DNA of 46,277 nt, from the NCBI GenBank assembly GCA_023254905.1, contig JALRKF010000062.1:1-46277 (forward strand), given 5' to 3'. A program made the position numbers and the translations under genes. This DNA is from Crocinitomicaceae bacterium. Lineage in GTDB: Bacteria; Bacteroidota; Bacteroidia; Flavobacteriales_D; Crocinitomicaceae. The notes beneath the pieces were generated by a model that was not told where the DNA came from, did not search any database, and saw only the letters and a list, made by a program, of their open reading frames with translations. Shown piece after piece: positions 34,828 through 43,626 of the stretch (the first letter of the stretch is position 1; each line of letters opens with the position of its first letter).

Positions 34828-35333
34828 TAATCTGGTCTGTTCGGAGCTGGTTTCCCATGTGGAGGTTCTTTACGACCCTTCATTTGTTCTAACAGCTCAC
34901 GTTTGAATCGCTGTTCCAAACTTAGCAGTTTTGTCGCTTTTTTATAGCCGATGACATCAGCTATTTTATCATGATACTCCATTTTGAGCTCGGTTTGCTG
35001 AAGTTCATTACTCAAGATACTTTGTGATTTAGACTTGATATCCTCCTCAGAAAGTGTTTCAAAGTTATCTTTCAGCTCCTTTTGTAATTTACGCTCTTCC
35101 TTTTTCTTCTCTTGAATCTTCTCAGACATTTCATTGTAGACGGGCCAGAATTTCTCGGCTTCATCCGTTGTAAGCTCTAACTCTTTCGTAATAAAAGCGA
35201 TCTTCAATTGCTCGATCTTCTCTTTTTTATTCGGTCTTTCTTTACCTGGAGGCTGTGCATTTACAGTTCCCATTGCAAAGAATACAAAAAGTACAACTGC
35301 ATGAAGTGGTTTTAAATTTCTCATGGTATTCAT
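34827..35333 (-). CDS. Spy/CpxP-like periplasmic stress protein
   Basis: I chose the ATG at 35333 (MNTMRNLKPLHAVVLF), one base after the anti-sigma stop; a start at 35324 is also possible. A signal peptide ends near GTVNAQ. The mature part is highly charged and helical: FITKELELTTDEAEKFWPVYNEM is the typical Bacteroidota 'sensor of extracytoplasmic stress' pattern. It is followed by a Lys/Glu-rich coiled coil and a Pro-rich tail. There is no catalytic motif. By analogy with Spy/CpxP it may chaperone or sense misfolded envelope proteins. Its place behind sigma and anti-sigma genes supports this. Confidence 0.8.
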   Translation of the reverse strand: MNTMRNLKPLHAVVLFVFFAMGTVNAQPPGKERPNKKEKIEQLKIAFITKELELTTDEAEKFWPVYNEMSEKIQEKKKEERKLQKELKDNFETLSEEDIKSKSQSILSNELQQTELKMEYHDKIADVIGYKKATKLLSLEQRFKRELLEQMKGRKEPPHGKPAPNRPD

Positions 35334-35334
35334 T

Positions 35335-35832
35335 TTAAATAAAGTCATTTTCTAGTTCATCCAGATCTATATCTTCCAACTCGAGATAATCTAAGATTTC
35401 CTGTTCATCGATGTCATCAAAAGAGATGGATTCGGATGATTCAACGTACGAGATGTCCAACATTTCAATGCTCAACTCTTCATCCAGTTCGTCAATCTCT
35501 TCATCACTCAAAGTTTCCCCAAGCTGTTCTGTATCAAAATCATCTATATTCTCATAAACATACAAGATCAACTCCTCCGTTGAAACATCATCAAGTTGTG
35601 CAAGAATATTTGTTTGCGTCTGCCGTGGAATATTGAATAAGAAGAACCCAACAACGAGAATTGCAGCTGCTGCAGTTGACCAATAGAAAATCTTTCGTCC
35701 GATTGGAATCACTTTCGTTTCCTTTGATTCCTGTTCGATGACGGACGCTGCAAGAGCATCGAAATAATCCTTAGAAGGAGTTTCGATCTTTCTCTTTTTT
35801 AGATGTTCAAATATGTCTTCGTTTTCTTTCAT
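35335..35832 (-). CDS. Single-pass acidic membrane protein, probable anti-sigma factor
   Basis: The 165 residues have a cytoplasmic N-terminus of about 48 residues with a KRKIETPSKDYFDALAASV segment often seen ahead of Bacteroidota anti-sigma membrane helices. One transmembrane helix follows (about 49-67, YWSTAAAAILVVGFFLF). The outer part, about 95 residues, contains roughly 36 Asp/Glu and only one Arg, an extreme charge. Position right after an ECF sigma gene makes an anti-sigma role likely, but no classical zinc anti-sigma motif is seen. The acidic tail could bind cations or the basic coiled coil of the next gene product; that is inference. Confidence 0.7.
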   Translation of the reverse strand: MKENEDIFEHLKKRKIETPSKDYFDALAASVIEQESKETKVIPIGRKIFYWSTAAAAILVVGFFLFNIPRQTQTNILAQLDDVSTEELILYVYENIDDFDTEQLGETLSDEEIDELDEELSIEMLDISYVESSESISFDDIDEQEILDYLELEDIDLDELENDFI

Positions 35833-35856
35833 CTTTCTCTTTGACAGCTAATTGAG

Positions 35857-36420
35857 CTATTGGTTTAATTGATTCAACAAAAATTCTTTGATCTTTTCTT
35901 TCGCATGAAAGAAGCTGGCCTTCAAGGCGCCCTCACTCGTCCCCAGTCTTTCTGCTATTTCCGAATATTTCAGTTCTTCGAAATATTTCAATTGAAAGAC
36001 TACGGCCTGTTTTTCCGGTAGGGCATCAATAGCGTTCATGAGTAATTCGTGGATTCGCTCCCCATCGATCCGTTCAAGTGAATTTGAACCGGCTAGGATC
36101 TCAAATACGGGTTCATCAAGATCAATACCGGTGCGTCGTTTCTCTTTATCAAGATAGTTCAACGTTTCATTCCGAGCAATGCGGTATAGCCATGTGTAAA
36201 GAGCAGAATCACCCTTGAAGGCGTCCAGTTTTTGGAAAGCTTTTACCAGGACATTCTGTAAAATGTCATTCGTAAGTTCATGATTTCTTGTGATTTGTCT
36301 GATCTGACGATACAGCATCTCACCGTAGGCGTCTACAAGAATACGAAATGCTTCATTCCTATTTCTTCCACCCTGATGAAAAAGTTTCAGTATATGTTTG
36401 TCATCAGGTCTGGGTTGCAT
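35857..36420 (-). CDS. ECF RNA polymerase sigma factor (sigma-70 family)
   Basis: I prefer the ATG at 36420 (MQPRPDDKHIL, 187 residues); a frame from 36468 would run into the transketolase gene. Region 2 is clear (AYGEMLYRQIRQITRNHELT, then VLVKAFQKLDAF and LYTWLYRIARNETLNYL). Region 4 shows ALPEKQAVVFQLKYFEELKYSEIAERLGTSEGALKASFFHAKEKI-type helix-turn-helix segments. There is no region 1 or 3, so it is an ECF factor. It directs RNA polymerase to stress promoters and likely controls its own operon of anti-sigma, Spy-like protein and aminotransferase. Confidence 0.92.
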   Translation of the reverse strand: MQPRPDDKHILKLFHQGGRNRNEAFRILVDAYGEMLYRQIRQITRNHELTNDILQNVLVKAFQKLDAFKGDSALYTWLYRIARNETLNYLDKEKRRTGIDLDEPVFEILAGSNSLERIDGERIHELLMNAIDALPEKQAVVFQLKYFEELKYSEIAERLGTSEGALKASFFHAKEKIKEFLLNQLNQ

Positions 36421-36427
36421 TTTTATC

Positions 36428-37393
36428 TTACTGTTTTCTTTGTACTGCACGTTCTGCTGCAGCGACAATATCAGGTGCGTCTAAGCCGTATTTCGACATC
36501 AATTCGTCTGGAGTACCGCTCTCTCCGAACTTATCATTGACACCTACGTACTCTTGTGGTGCTGGCATCTTTCTCGAAAGTACTTGTGCTATTGAGTCAC
36601 CAAGCCCACCGTTCAACATGTGTTCTTCAGCTGTTACAATACATCCTGTCTTCGCTACAGAGTCTAAGACAGCTTGCTCATCCAAAGGTTTAATCGTGTG
36701 CATATTTATTACTTCTGCAGAGATTCCTTTTTCGTTCAAAATACGTGCTGCTTCGATCGATTTCCATACCAGGTGACCACACGCAATGATCGTCACATCA
36801 GTCCCATCAAAGATCTTATCTGCTTTTCCAATCTGGAATTTAGCATCTGGTTTTACAAAAATCGGCACTGAAGGCCTCCCAAAACGAAGGTATACGGCTC
36901 CTTCGTGCTTTGCGATCGCAATTGTTGCTTGTTTCGTTTGGTTGAAATCCGCCGGTACGATCACGGTCATGTTCGGAAGCATTTTCATCATTCCAATATC
37001 TTCTAGGATTTGGTGCGTGGCACCATCTTCTCCGAGTGTGATTCCTGCATGAGAAGCACAGATTTTCACGTTCTTTTGAGAATAAGCGATTGACTGACGA
37101 ATCTGATCATAAACTCTGCCCGTTGAGAAATTTGCGAATGTTCCCGTGTAAGGAATTTTACCTCCAACAGTCAGTCCAGCTGCTATACCCATCATGTTTG
37201 CTTCGGCAATTCCTACCTGGAAAAAACGCTCAGGAAACTCGTCCTGAAATGCATTCATTTTTAGTGAGCCAGTAAGATCAGCACACAGTGCTACCACGTC
37301 TTTATTATGTTTTCCAACTTCTAAAAGGCCTTCACCAAATCCGGATCTTGTATCCTTTTTCCCAAGAATTTCGATTTCCAATGTTTCCATCAT
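36428..37393 (-). CDS. Transketolase C-terminal subunit
   Basis: This is the second half of a split, thiamine-diphosphate transketolase, holding the pyrimidine-binding and C-terminal domains. The catalytic Glu lies in [32 protein letters not shown], a GATHQ motif typical of TktC/DXS-like proteins, is also present. The 321-residue length is usual for the split form. The first ATG (37393) overlaps the TGA of the vWA gene, so it is coupled to that gene rather than directly to the N-terminal half. Confidence 0.95.
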   Translation of the reverse strand: MMETLEIEILGKKDTRSGFGEGLLEVGKHNKDVVALCADLTGSLKMNAFQDEFPERFFQVGIAEANMMGIAAGLTVGGKIPYTGTFANFSTGRVYDQIRQSIAYSQKNVKICASHAGITLGEDGATHQILEDIGMMKMLPNMTVIVPADFNQTKQATIAIAKHEGAVYLRFGRPSVPIFVKPDAKFQIGKADKIFDGTDVTIIACGHLVWKSIEAARILNEKGISAEVINMHTIKPLDEQAVLDSVAKTGCIVTAEEHMLNGGLGDSIAQVLSRKMPAPQEYVGVNDKFGESGTPDELMSKYGLDAPDIVAAAERAVQRKQ

Positions 37394-38745
37394 AATTGCA
37401 GCGTTATCGTTTTGTTTGAAGTGATCCTAAAATCTTTCAAGATCGTATATGTACTAGATTTTAATTTTTTTGGTCTGTAAACTATTCTGTAAGAACCAGG
37501 TTGTAACTGAAAGTCACCAGATTTATAACCATCAGCGAGGTTGCACACCCATTCCCAAGATCCGTCATTCACCTGAGTAAATATTTGACCAACAATGGGG
37601 TTGCCAGCTGAATACTTCATGTATCCTGGAGCTTCAATATCGATATAAGTCACACCGTTTTGCTCAACGTATGTGGTGTAATTAAGTCTCGGAAGTGTAA
37701 GGATCTCAACATCGTAAGTTCCAACAAGATATTTATCTGATGTACCTACTTTTTGTGTGTTCAGTGTTTTTCCATCACCTTTGCGCATTACTCTTGATTC
37801 AATCTGATAAGGACGATTGGCATTCTTGAATCGGAATTGAATGTATCCTTGTGGGCAATCTACTTCGATGGTGTTGTGCATGTTGGGTTTGATCTCTATG
37901 TTCTTTTTCTCAACACGAGGTGTTGTATTCACTACAAGATCATAATTAAGGGTAGGATCAAGGATCAAAGTATCTGGATTACTATACCTGTTTAATGTGT
38001 GCGTGAATGTGTATTTGAGTTCTTTGGTTCCAGCCTTGTATAAGAACATGGTAACATCCGTTTCAGTTGGTTTCGAATGGATGTCGTTCAAATTGATCTG
38101 CACCGTCGTGTTTACGAGTGCTTTTTGAACCACAGTTTCCAGAACCTTCGTGAATGATTCCTTTGTTTCAGCGTCCATGTATGTACCAATACAATTGAAC
38201 TTCTCTAGGTATGAAAGGTCCATGCCAAGACCAATAACAAAGGGTGTAACGTTTACACCTTTGTCTTTCAATTTTTTGGCAACAACACATGGATCATTAT
38301 CGCAAGCCTCTAGCCCGTCAGTAATTAGAATTATTACATTTCTCGAATTATTATCTGGAAAATCATCAGCTGCTGCCTCTAGCGATCGCGCAATTGGAGT
38401 TGTTCCTTTTGCCTTGATTGTACTAATCTTGTGAGAGATAGCTGAAATATTACTTGTTCCAAAAGGGACTTCAAGTTTTGTGTCGTTACAATCCTGAAAA
38501 GTTGCAGTAATTGGTGATTGGTGGCCGTAAACACGCAGTCCCATTTCCAAATTAGGAACACCATCAAGTTTATCAACTGTTTCGGCGAGTAATTCTTTTG
38601 CTGCTTCAATTCGGGTTTGTTTACCCCACCTTGCATTCATACTATTGGAGGCATCTAGTATGAATAGAATACGTGTTAGCTGATCATCTTGAGCATTTAC
38701 CCTTCCTATTAGAAGTATTGATAATATGACAAATAATAACTTCAA
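37390..38745 (-). CDS. Exported von Willebrand factor A domain protein
   Basis: The 451 residues start with a signal peptide ([18 protein letters not shown]). The vWA domain spans about 22-200 with an intact MIDAS: D31-A-S33-N-S35 (LDASNSM), T115/T116 and D143 ([14 protein letters not shown]). A beta-rich C-terminal half (residues 210-451) has no recognised domain. The start is TTG, directly after the TAA of the N-terminal transketolase gene and in the same frame, so translational read-through would make a fusion. It ends in ATGA overlap with the C-terminal transketolase gene. vWA domains bind partners through a metal ion; here the protein is periplasmic or outer-surface, an odd neighbour for a cytoplasmic enzyme. 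Confidence 0.88.
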   Translation of the reverse strand: MKLLFVILSILLIGRVNAQDDQLTRILFILDASNSMNARWGKQTRIEAAKELLAETVDKLDGVPNLEMGLRVYGHQSPITATFQDCNDTKLEVPFGTSNISAISHKISTIKAKGTTPIARSLEAAADDFPDNNSRNVIILITDGLEACDNDPCVVAKKLKDKGVNVTPFVIGLGMDLSYLEKFNCIGTYMDAETKESFTKVLETVVQKALVNTTVQINLNDIHSKPTETDVTMFLYKAGTKELKYTFTHTLNRYSNPDTLILDPTLNYDLVVNTTPRVEKKNIEIKPNMHNTIEVDCPQGYIQFRFKNANRPYQIESRVMRKGDGKTLNTQKVGTSDKYLVGTYDVEILTLPRLNYTTYVEQNGVTYIDIEAPGYMKYSAGNPIVGQIFTQVNDGSWEWVCNLADGYKSGDFQLQPGSYRIVYRPKKLKSSTYTILKDFRITSNKTITLQL

Positions 38746-39588
38746 TTAATAATCTCCAATAGTCTCCTCAAGTTGACCAAGTGCCGCATCAAGTTGTTCA
38801 TTATTTGGTGCAACGCCATGCCACTTATGGGTTCCCATCATGTAGTCTACACCCTGTCCCATTTCTGTTCTCATTAGAATAACGATAGGTTTTCCTTTTC
38901 CACACATTTCTCTCGCTCTTTTCATGGTTGCTTGAATATTTTTGATGTTATGGCCATCCATTTCTAATACTTCCCATCCAAAAGCTTGCCATTTTTTTTC
39001 AAGATCTCCCAAAGAGATCACATCCTCAACATCCCCATCAATCTGTCGACCATTGTAATCAATTGTTGCTATTATGTTGTCTACCTTGTGAGCAGCGGCA
39101 TACATAGCGGCTTCCCATATCTGCCCTTCTTGTAATTCTCCATCTCCATGGAGGGTATAAACAAGCGATCTGTCCTGATTTAGTTTTTTAGCTTCTGCAG
39201 TGCCTATTCCAACAGAGAGTCCTTGTCCAAGCGAGCCTGATGCCATTCTGATACCGGGTAGCCCCTTATCTGTTGACGGGTGACCCTGAAGACGACTAGA
39301 AATCTTTCTAAATGTTGCCAATTCATCAACAGGGAAATAACCTCTTCGAGAGAGTACACTGTAAAACACAGGCGAAATATGTCCATTTGAAAGATAGAAG
39401 ACATCTTCATTAATTCCATCCATATCAAAATTGGCTGGATCAATATTCATAATATCAAAATAAAGCACAGTTAAAAAGTCTGTACAACCCAAAGAACCTC
39501 CTGGGTGCCCTGATTTTGCACCCGAAACCATTCTTACAATATCTCGTCTTACTTGAGAGGCTATTTTATCAAGAGTTAAATCCGCCAT
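38746..39588 (-). CDS. Transketolase N-terminal subunit
   Basis: This is the first half of a split transketolase, the diphosphate-binding domain. I chose ATG 39588 (MADLTLDKIASQVRRDIVRM, 280 residues); the frame opens earlier at 39624 without conserved residues. Motifs: HPGGSLGCTDFLTVLYFDIM, LSNGHISPVFYSVLSRRG, and the thiamine-diphosphate site GDGELQEGQIWEAAM followed by IDYNGRQIDGD. It transfers two-carbon units between sugar phosphates with the C-terminal subunit. It ends in TAA immediately followed by the TTG start of the vWA gene. Confidence 0.95.
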   Translation of the reverse strand: MADLTLDKIASQVRRDIVRMVSGAKSGHPGGSLGCTDFLTVLYFDIMNIDPANFDMDGINEDVFYLSNGHISPVFYSVLSRRGYFPVDELATFRKISSRLQGHPSTDKGLPGIRMASGSLGQGLSVGIGTAEAKKLNQDRSLVYTLHGDGELQEGQIWEAAMYAAAHKVDNIIATIDYNGRQIDGDVEDVISLGDLEKKWQAFGWEVLEMDGHNIKNIQATMKRAREMCGKGKPIVILMRTEMGQGVDYMMGTHKWHGVAPNNEQLDAALGQLEETIGDY

Positions 39589-39621
39589 TTTCTTCAGAAT
39601 TATTGTGTTTTCAATACATTG

Positions 39622-39629
39622 CAAAACTA
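39622..39629 (-). promoter_or_regulatory. Candidate -7 box (TAGTTTTG) of the transketolase operon
   Basis: TAGTTTTG on the minus strand fits TAnnTTTG and sits 33 bases upstream of the ATG at 39588. It overlaps the left arm of the inverted repeat at 39623-39648. A convincing -33 box is not seen. Confidence 0.35.
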
Positions 39630-39648
39630 AGTTTAATTACTTAGTTTT
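39623..39648. promoter_or_regulatory. Operator-like inverted repeat in a divergent promoter region
   Basis: AAAACTAAGT (39623-39632) is repeated inverted without mismatch as ACTTAGTTTT (39639-39648) around the 6-base spacer TTAATT. It lies between the divergent transketolase operon and the 39733 exported-protein gene, where a terminator would be pointless, and covers the best -7 box. A repressor site is the simplest reading. Confidence 0.5.
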
Positions 39649-39732
39649 ATCCGCCGATTTTGGTCAAGTTTTCATCAAATGCAACTATTTATAAACAAAT
39701 TCGGTCTGACCTTTGAAAACACAAAAGCTAAA

Positions 39733-40092
39733 ATGAAACTACTCTATTTTGCGCTAATTTTAATTCTCTCGGCGGGATTCACTTCCGCTCAAAATTACGA
39801 CAGTCGACTTCTGAAGAAATTCAACCATGAAGAGCTCATTTTCATGGAGCAAAATAACCCATTGAAACTAAAAAGATATGAGTATGCACTCGATCATGGT
39901 GTTTATTTTGCTGAATTACCATTTGGAAAAAAAGAGGATCTTCCTTCGATATCATTGAATGGAGATCCCTCCAATTTCTTATCTCTTGGTATAGACATTC
40001 TTAACAAAAATCAGTATTTCAAGATTGAGGGAACCGACAAGATGTTGGTTGTAAAATCAATATGGGTATTGGATAACGAGATGAGGCAATGA
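39733..40092 (+). CDS. Small exported protein of unknown function
   Basis: I chose the ATG at 39733 (MKLLYFALILILSAGFTSAQ, 119 residues), which begins a clean signal peptide; the frame opens earlier at 39679 with 18 polar residues. The mature protein of about 99 residues is mixed alpha/beta (FNHEELIFMEQNNPLKLKRYEYALDHG in part), has no cysteines and matches no family that I recognise. It overlaps the large downstream secreted-protein gene by 4 bases (ATGA), so the two products are probably made together. Confidence 0.75.
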   Translation: MKLLYFALILILSAGFTSAQNYDSRLLKKFNHEELIFMEQNNPLKLKRYEYALDHGVYFAELPFGKKEDLPSISLNGDPSNFLSLGIDILNKNQYFKIEGTDKMLVVKSIWVLDNEMRQ

Positions 40093-42551
40093 GTATTAAA
40101 AATAAAGTTGTAATACTCTCAGGACTTTTAATGAGTGTATTTTCCTTTGGACAAAATGTGATTATGGGTGATGTAGGATATCTTGAGTCGAATCCTGCAG
40201 ATTGCAGTACTTTTGGTGTTGGAGGAAATAATTTTTTTGATGATGGAAGCGCTGGTAACTATTCAGCAAACTTTAACGATACGACTGTTTTTTGTCCAGA
40301 TCTATCGCAAGGAACTAAAATGACTCTGACTTTTGCTATTAATGCAGGTTTTACATTTGATGTTGACGGTTCAGATTCAATTTACATATACGACGGACCT
40401 AACACGAGTGCACCGTTATTGGGAGTTCACAACTCAGTTACTAATCCAAATGGATTTGCATACACAGCCTCATGGAATAACCCATCTGGTTGTTTGACCG
40501 TTGTATTCATTTCAGACGGAGCAGTTGAAGGTACTGGGTGGTCGGCAAATGCACAGTGCGGTAATCAGGCACAGCCATTTGAGCCTCATATTGAGGCTTT
40601 TGTGAATGGACAGGGAGCCAATGCGCTGAATCCAATAGATACAGGTTTTGTAGATATTTGTTTTGGCGATAGTATTCTCTTCGTGGCAAAGCCTATTTTT
40701 CCGAACTCCCTGGAAATCACAGGTTATGGTTATTCACAAAACGTAAATAACGTTGACTATGAGTGGTACATTAGTGACGGTGGGACTTATCCAAATAATG
40801 ACTCTATATGGTTTACGCCACCTGCAAGAAACGGTTATTTGGTTGACTTAAAAATTACAGATGCATTTCCTCAAATTGAAAGAATGCTGTGTAAGGTTCG
40901 AGTGTCTCAACTTCCAAGCTTTGTAGGGACCGGTCCAGAGGAAGATACTGTTTGTCTGGGTCAGAATACAAATCTTATTGGTGGTGTAACACCAACTGAT
41001 ACAGTTGGAATTGATATTCCACCTGGAACTTTTGAATTAGGAGGTTCTTTCGCAGGATTGACTTATCTGCCTGATGGTTCAGGTGCACAATACCAAGCAC
41101 CTATTGATATCTCGGGTTTTCCGCAGGGAGCTACTGTCAGTAATTCGCAAGATCTGAATCAAGTTTGCATTACCATGGAGCATTCTTATCTCGGAGACCT
41201 CGAAATAGCTTTGCAGTGTCCAAATGGAACACAGGTCACTTTATTAAACTCTTATGGTCCCGGATTTATACCAGGCGGAACATCGGGTGGAATGACTTAT
41301 ATGGGTGATCCGATTGATGATAGTGGAGGCGGGGGTCCTGGTGAAGGCTGGGAATATTGTTTCTCCTCTGTTTTTAATGACTGGGGAGATTATCCTACTG
41401 AATTTGCTGCGGGCAATACGATCCCTGCTCCGAACTTTGGTAACAATAATCCATCTATGAATCCGAACGGTGTTTATTTGCCAGAGGATGACTTCGCTAA
41501 TTTTGCTGGCTGTCCAGTTAATGGTCAATGGACTATTATTGTACAGGATAATCTCGGGATTGATGATGGTTATATATTCGAATGGGGATTATTCTTTGAT
41601 CCATCCTTCTTTCCAGGAGCCTCATCGTACCAAAACATTGTTGTGAGTGAGGCTTGGCAAAATGATCCAACTATTATCTCAAATCAAAGTGATACATTGA
41701 TCGTCGTCCAACCCAATGCCGCAGGCAACTACGGCTATACCTATGGAATAACTGATGACTTTGGTTGTAATTACGATACGACCGTATTTCTATATGTCCT
41801 ACCATTACCAGAGATTCAGGGAGATACTTTGGGGTGTAACCTTGGCGTTCAGCTAACTGGAACATCTTCATACTCTGGTGGTATTTGGACTTCGCTCGAT
41901 TCAGTTGTTGTTTTCGAACCTGATTCAACTGCCACTAATCCTTTGGTCTCAGCCTCCTTGCCAGGGACTTATTTAATAACATATACAGATAACTCTTGCG
42001 GTGTGGATACTTCACTTTTTGTAACGTTTCCACCTTACCCATACACAGAAGTTAGTGATACTACGTTGTGTAACGGTACAGAATTCGAAATCTATGCATT
42101 AACAGACCCATTTTCCAATCCAGACGACGTACTATATACTTGGTATGATATGAATGGAACACAGTTAGCAACAGGTCAATATTTGACTGTAAGTGACGAA
42201 GGTCAATACATTATTTCAATTACAAATGATTGTGGTGATTTACATACCGATACATCTTTGATAAGCTACAAGTTGTGCGATATAAAAGTTCCTAATATAA
42301 TTTCTTTATCATCGATAGACGGAAATAATTTGTGGTTTGTTACTGCTGATGGAATTGCAGAGTTTGAATGTGTAATTGTTAACAGATGGGGAAACACAAT
42401 TTATACTTTTAATGATGTGAATGGATCGTGGGATGGAACTACTGAAGCAGGCAAGCTAGTGGCAGAAGGAACCTACTTTTATAGGATTAGAGCAACTGAT
42501 GAAGGTGGTGAGGAGTACAATCTTCATGGATTTATACATGTTGTACATTAA
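40089..42551 (+). CDS. Secreted CUB / P-domain protein with type IX (type B) sorting domain
   Basis: The 820 residues begin with a signal peptide (KVVILSGLLMSVFSFGQ). Domains in order: CUB-like about 30-157 (IYIYDGPNTSAPLLG, SGCLTVVFISDG), a beta-domain about 160-300, a proprotein-convertase P-domain about 310-510 (VCITMEHSYLGDLEIALQCP, then VNGQWTIIVQDNLGIDDGYI), Ig-like segments, and a gliding-motility C-terminal domain about 735-820 (FECVIVNRWGNTIYTF, then LVAEGTYFYRIRATD). The last domain is a type B type IX secretion signal. There is no protease catalytic domain, although P-domains are usually attached to one. By inference it is a cell-surface or released adhesion/binding protein. Confidence 0.9.
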   Translation: MSIKNKVVILSGLLMSVFSFGQNVIMGDVGYLESNPADCSTFGVGGNNFFDDGSAGNYSANFNDTTVFCPDLSQGTKMTLTFAINAGFTFDVDGSDSIYIYDGPNTSAPLLGVHNSVTNPNGFAYTASWNNPSGCLTVVFISDGAVEGTGWSANAQCGNQAQPFEPHIEAFVNGQGANALNPIDTGFVDICFGDSILFVAKPIFPNSLEITGYGYSQNVNNVDYEWYISDGGTYPNNDSIWFTPPARNGYLVDLKITDAFPQIERMLCKVRVSQLPSFVGTGPEEDTVCLGQNTNLIGGVTPTDTVGIDIPPGTFELGGSFAGLTYLPDGSGAQYQAPIDISGFPQGATVSNSQDLNQVCITMEHSYLGDLEIALQCPNGTQVTLLNSYGPGFIPGGTSGGMTYMGDPIDDSGGGGPGEGWEYCFSSVFNDWGDYPTEFAAGNTIPAPNFGNNNPSMNPNGVYLPEDDFANFAGCPVNGQWTIIVQDNLGIDDGYIFEWGLFFDPSFFPGASSYQNIVVSEAWQNDPTIISNQSDTLIVVQPNAAGNYGYTYGITDDFGCNYDTTVFLYVLPLPEIQGDTLGCNLGVQLTGTSSYSGGIWTSLDSVVVFEPDSTATNPLVSASLPGTYLITYTDNSCGVDTSLFVTFPPYPYTEVSDTTLCNGTEFEIYALTDPFSNPDDVLYTWYDMNGTQLATGQYLTVSDEGQYIISITNDCGDLHTDTSLISYKLCDIKVPNIISLSSIDGNNLWFVTADGIAEFECVIVNRWGNTIYTFNDVNGSWDGTTEAGKLVAEGTYFYRIRATDEGGEEYNLHGFIHVVH

Positions 42552-42573
42552 CAAAAGTTGAGAATTGATTCAA

Positions 42574-42600
42574 GTAAAGGGGGGCATTAGCCCCCTTTAC
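42574..42600 (+). terminator. Rho-independent terminator after the CUB/P-domain gene
   Basis: GTAAAGGGGG (42574-42583) pairs with CCCCCTTTAC (42591-42600) over a 7-base loop, followed by TTTATC. It separates the secreted-protein operon from gapA. Confidence 0.88.
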
Positions 42601-42628
42601 TTTATCTTAGAGTAAATAGAAATCAGCA

Positions 42629-43621
42629 ATGAAAAAAGTTGGAATCAATGGATTTGGAAGGATTGGGAGATACGTGACACGTATGATCCTCCAGTCGAAT
42701 GATATTGAGGTGGTGTTGGTGAATGATCTTGCACCAATCGAGACGTTGGCTCATCTTTTTAAATACGATTCTGTTCATGGCAGATTACCTCTTAAATTTG
42801 AGGTAAATGGTGATTCCATTCATTTTGAAAATGGAAAAGTGATTCGTTTTACGGCTGAAAGAGATCCTGAAAATATTCCTTGGGGAGATATGGATGTGGA
42901 CACTGTTGTGGAATCCACAGGAGTGTTTAGAACGGAAGAATTGGCTTCGAAGCATTTCTTAGGTGGGGCAAAAAGGGTTGTATTGAGTGCTCCGGCAATA
43001 TCAAGTGGCGTTCCTACGATTGTATTAGGTGTGAATGAGGAAGGGTTTGACTTTACTAGTAAGCTGCTTTCGAATGCATCTTGCACAACAAATTCAGCTG
43101 CGCCTCTTTTAATGGTTATAAGGGAGCTGTGCGAAATACAAAGTGCATTTATTACTACTGTTCACAGTTATACTTCAGATCAGCGATTACAAGATGCCCC
43201 TCATACTGATTTGAGAAGAGCACGTGCTGCTGCTGAATCAATAGTACCCACTACGACAGGTGCAGCAAAGGCACTTGCTAAAGTTTTTCCTGAACTAGAA
43301 GGTAAAATTGGCGGAGCTGGTATCCGTGTACCTGTGCCGGATGGATCCTTAACTGACCTTACATTGGTAGTAAACAACCCGCCAACTGAACAGCAGATCC
43401 ATGACGCAATGCTGAAAGCTTCAAAAGGTGAATTGAAAGGAATATTAGAGCACACAAATGACCCAATTGTTTCACGCGATATAATCAGTAATACGCATAG
43501 CTGCATCTATGATGCGCAATTAACCTCAGTTATCGGAAATATGGTGAAGGTAGTTGGTTGGTACGACAATGAGTCTGGATACAGCAATCGTATCGTTGAT
43601 TTGATACGAAAACTTGACTAA
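42629..43621 (+). CDS. gapA: Glyceraldehyde-3-phosphate dehydrogenase, type I
   Basis: This glycolytic/gluconeogenic enzyme oxidises glyceraldehyde-3-phosphate with phosphate and NAD. The 330 residues open with MKKVGINGFGRIGRYV. The catalytic Cys is C152 (SNASCTTNSAAP) with H179 (TTVHSYTSDQRLQDAPH). Asp33 (VNDL) favours NAD over NADP. RRARAAAESIVPTTTGAAKAL and WYDNESGYSNR are conserved. It lies between a terminator and a convergent gene, so it is probably monocistronic. Bacteroidota often carry a second, longer GAPDH; this is the shorter one. Confidence 0.96.
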   Translation: MKKVGINGFGRIGRYVTRMILQSNDIEVVLVNDLAPIETLAHLFKYDSVHGRLPLKFEVNGDSIHFENGKVIRFTAERDPENIPWGDMDVDTVVESTGVFRTEELASKHFLGGAKRVVLSAPAISSGVPTIVLGVNEEGFDFTSKLLSNASCTTNSAAPLLMVIRELCEIQSAFITTVHSYTSDQRLQDAPHTDLRRARAAAESIVPTTTGAAKALAKVFPELEGKIGGAGIRVPVPDGSLTDLTLVVNNPPTEQQIHDAMLKASKGELKGILEHTNDPIVSRDIISNTHSCIYDAQLTSVIGNMVKVVGWYDNESGYSNRIVDLIRKLD

Positions 43622-43626
43622 TTATT

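Noticed and set aside
38746-38748. In-frame TAA between transketolase N-half and vWA gene as a sequencing error hiding a fusion
   Set aside because: The vWA gene starts with a full signal peptide right after the stop and the transketolase half ends at its usual length, so two separate genes are more likely.
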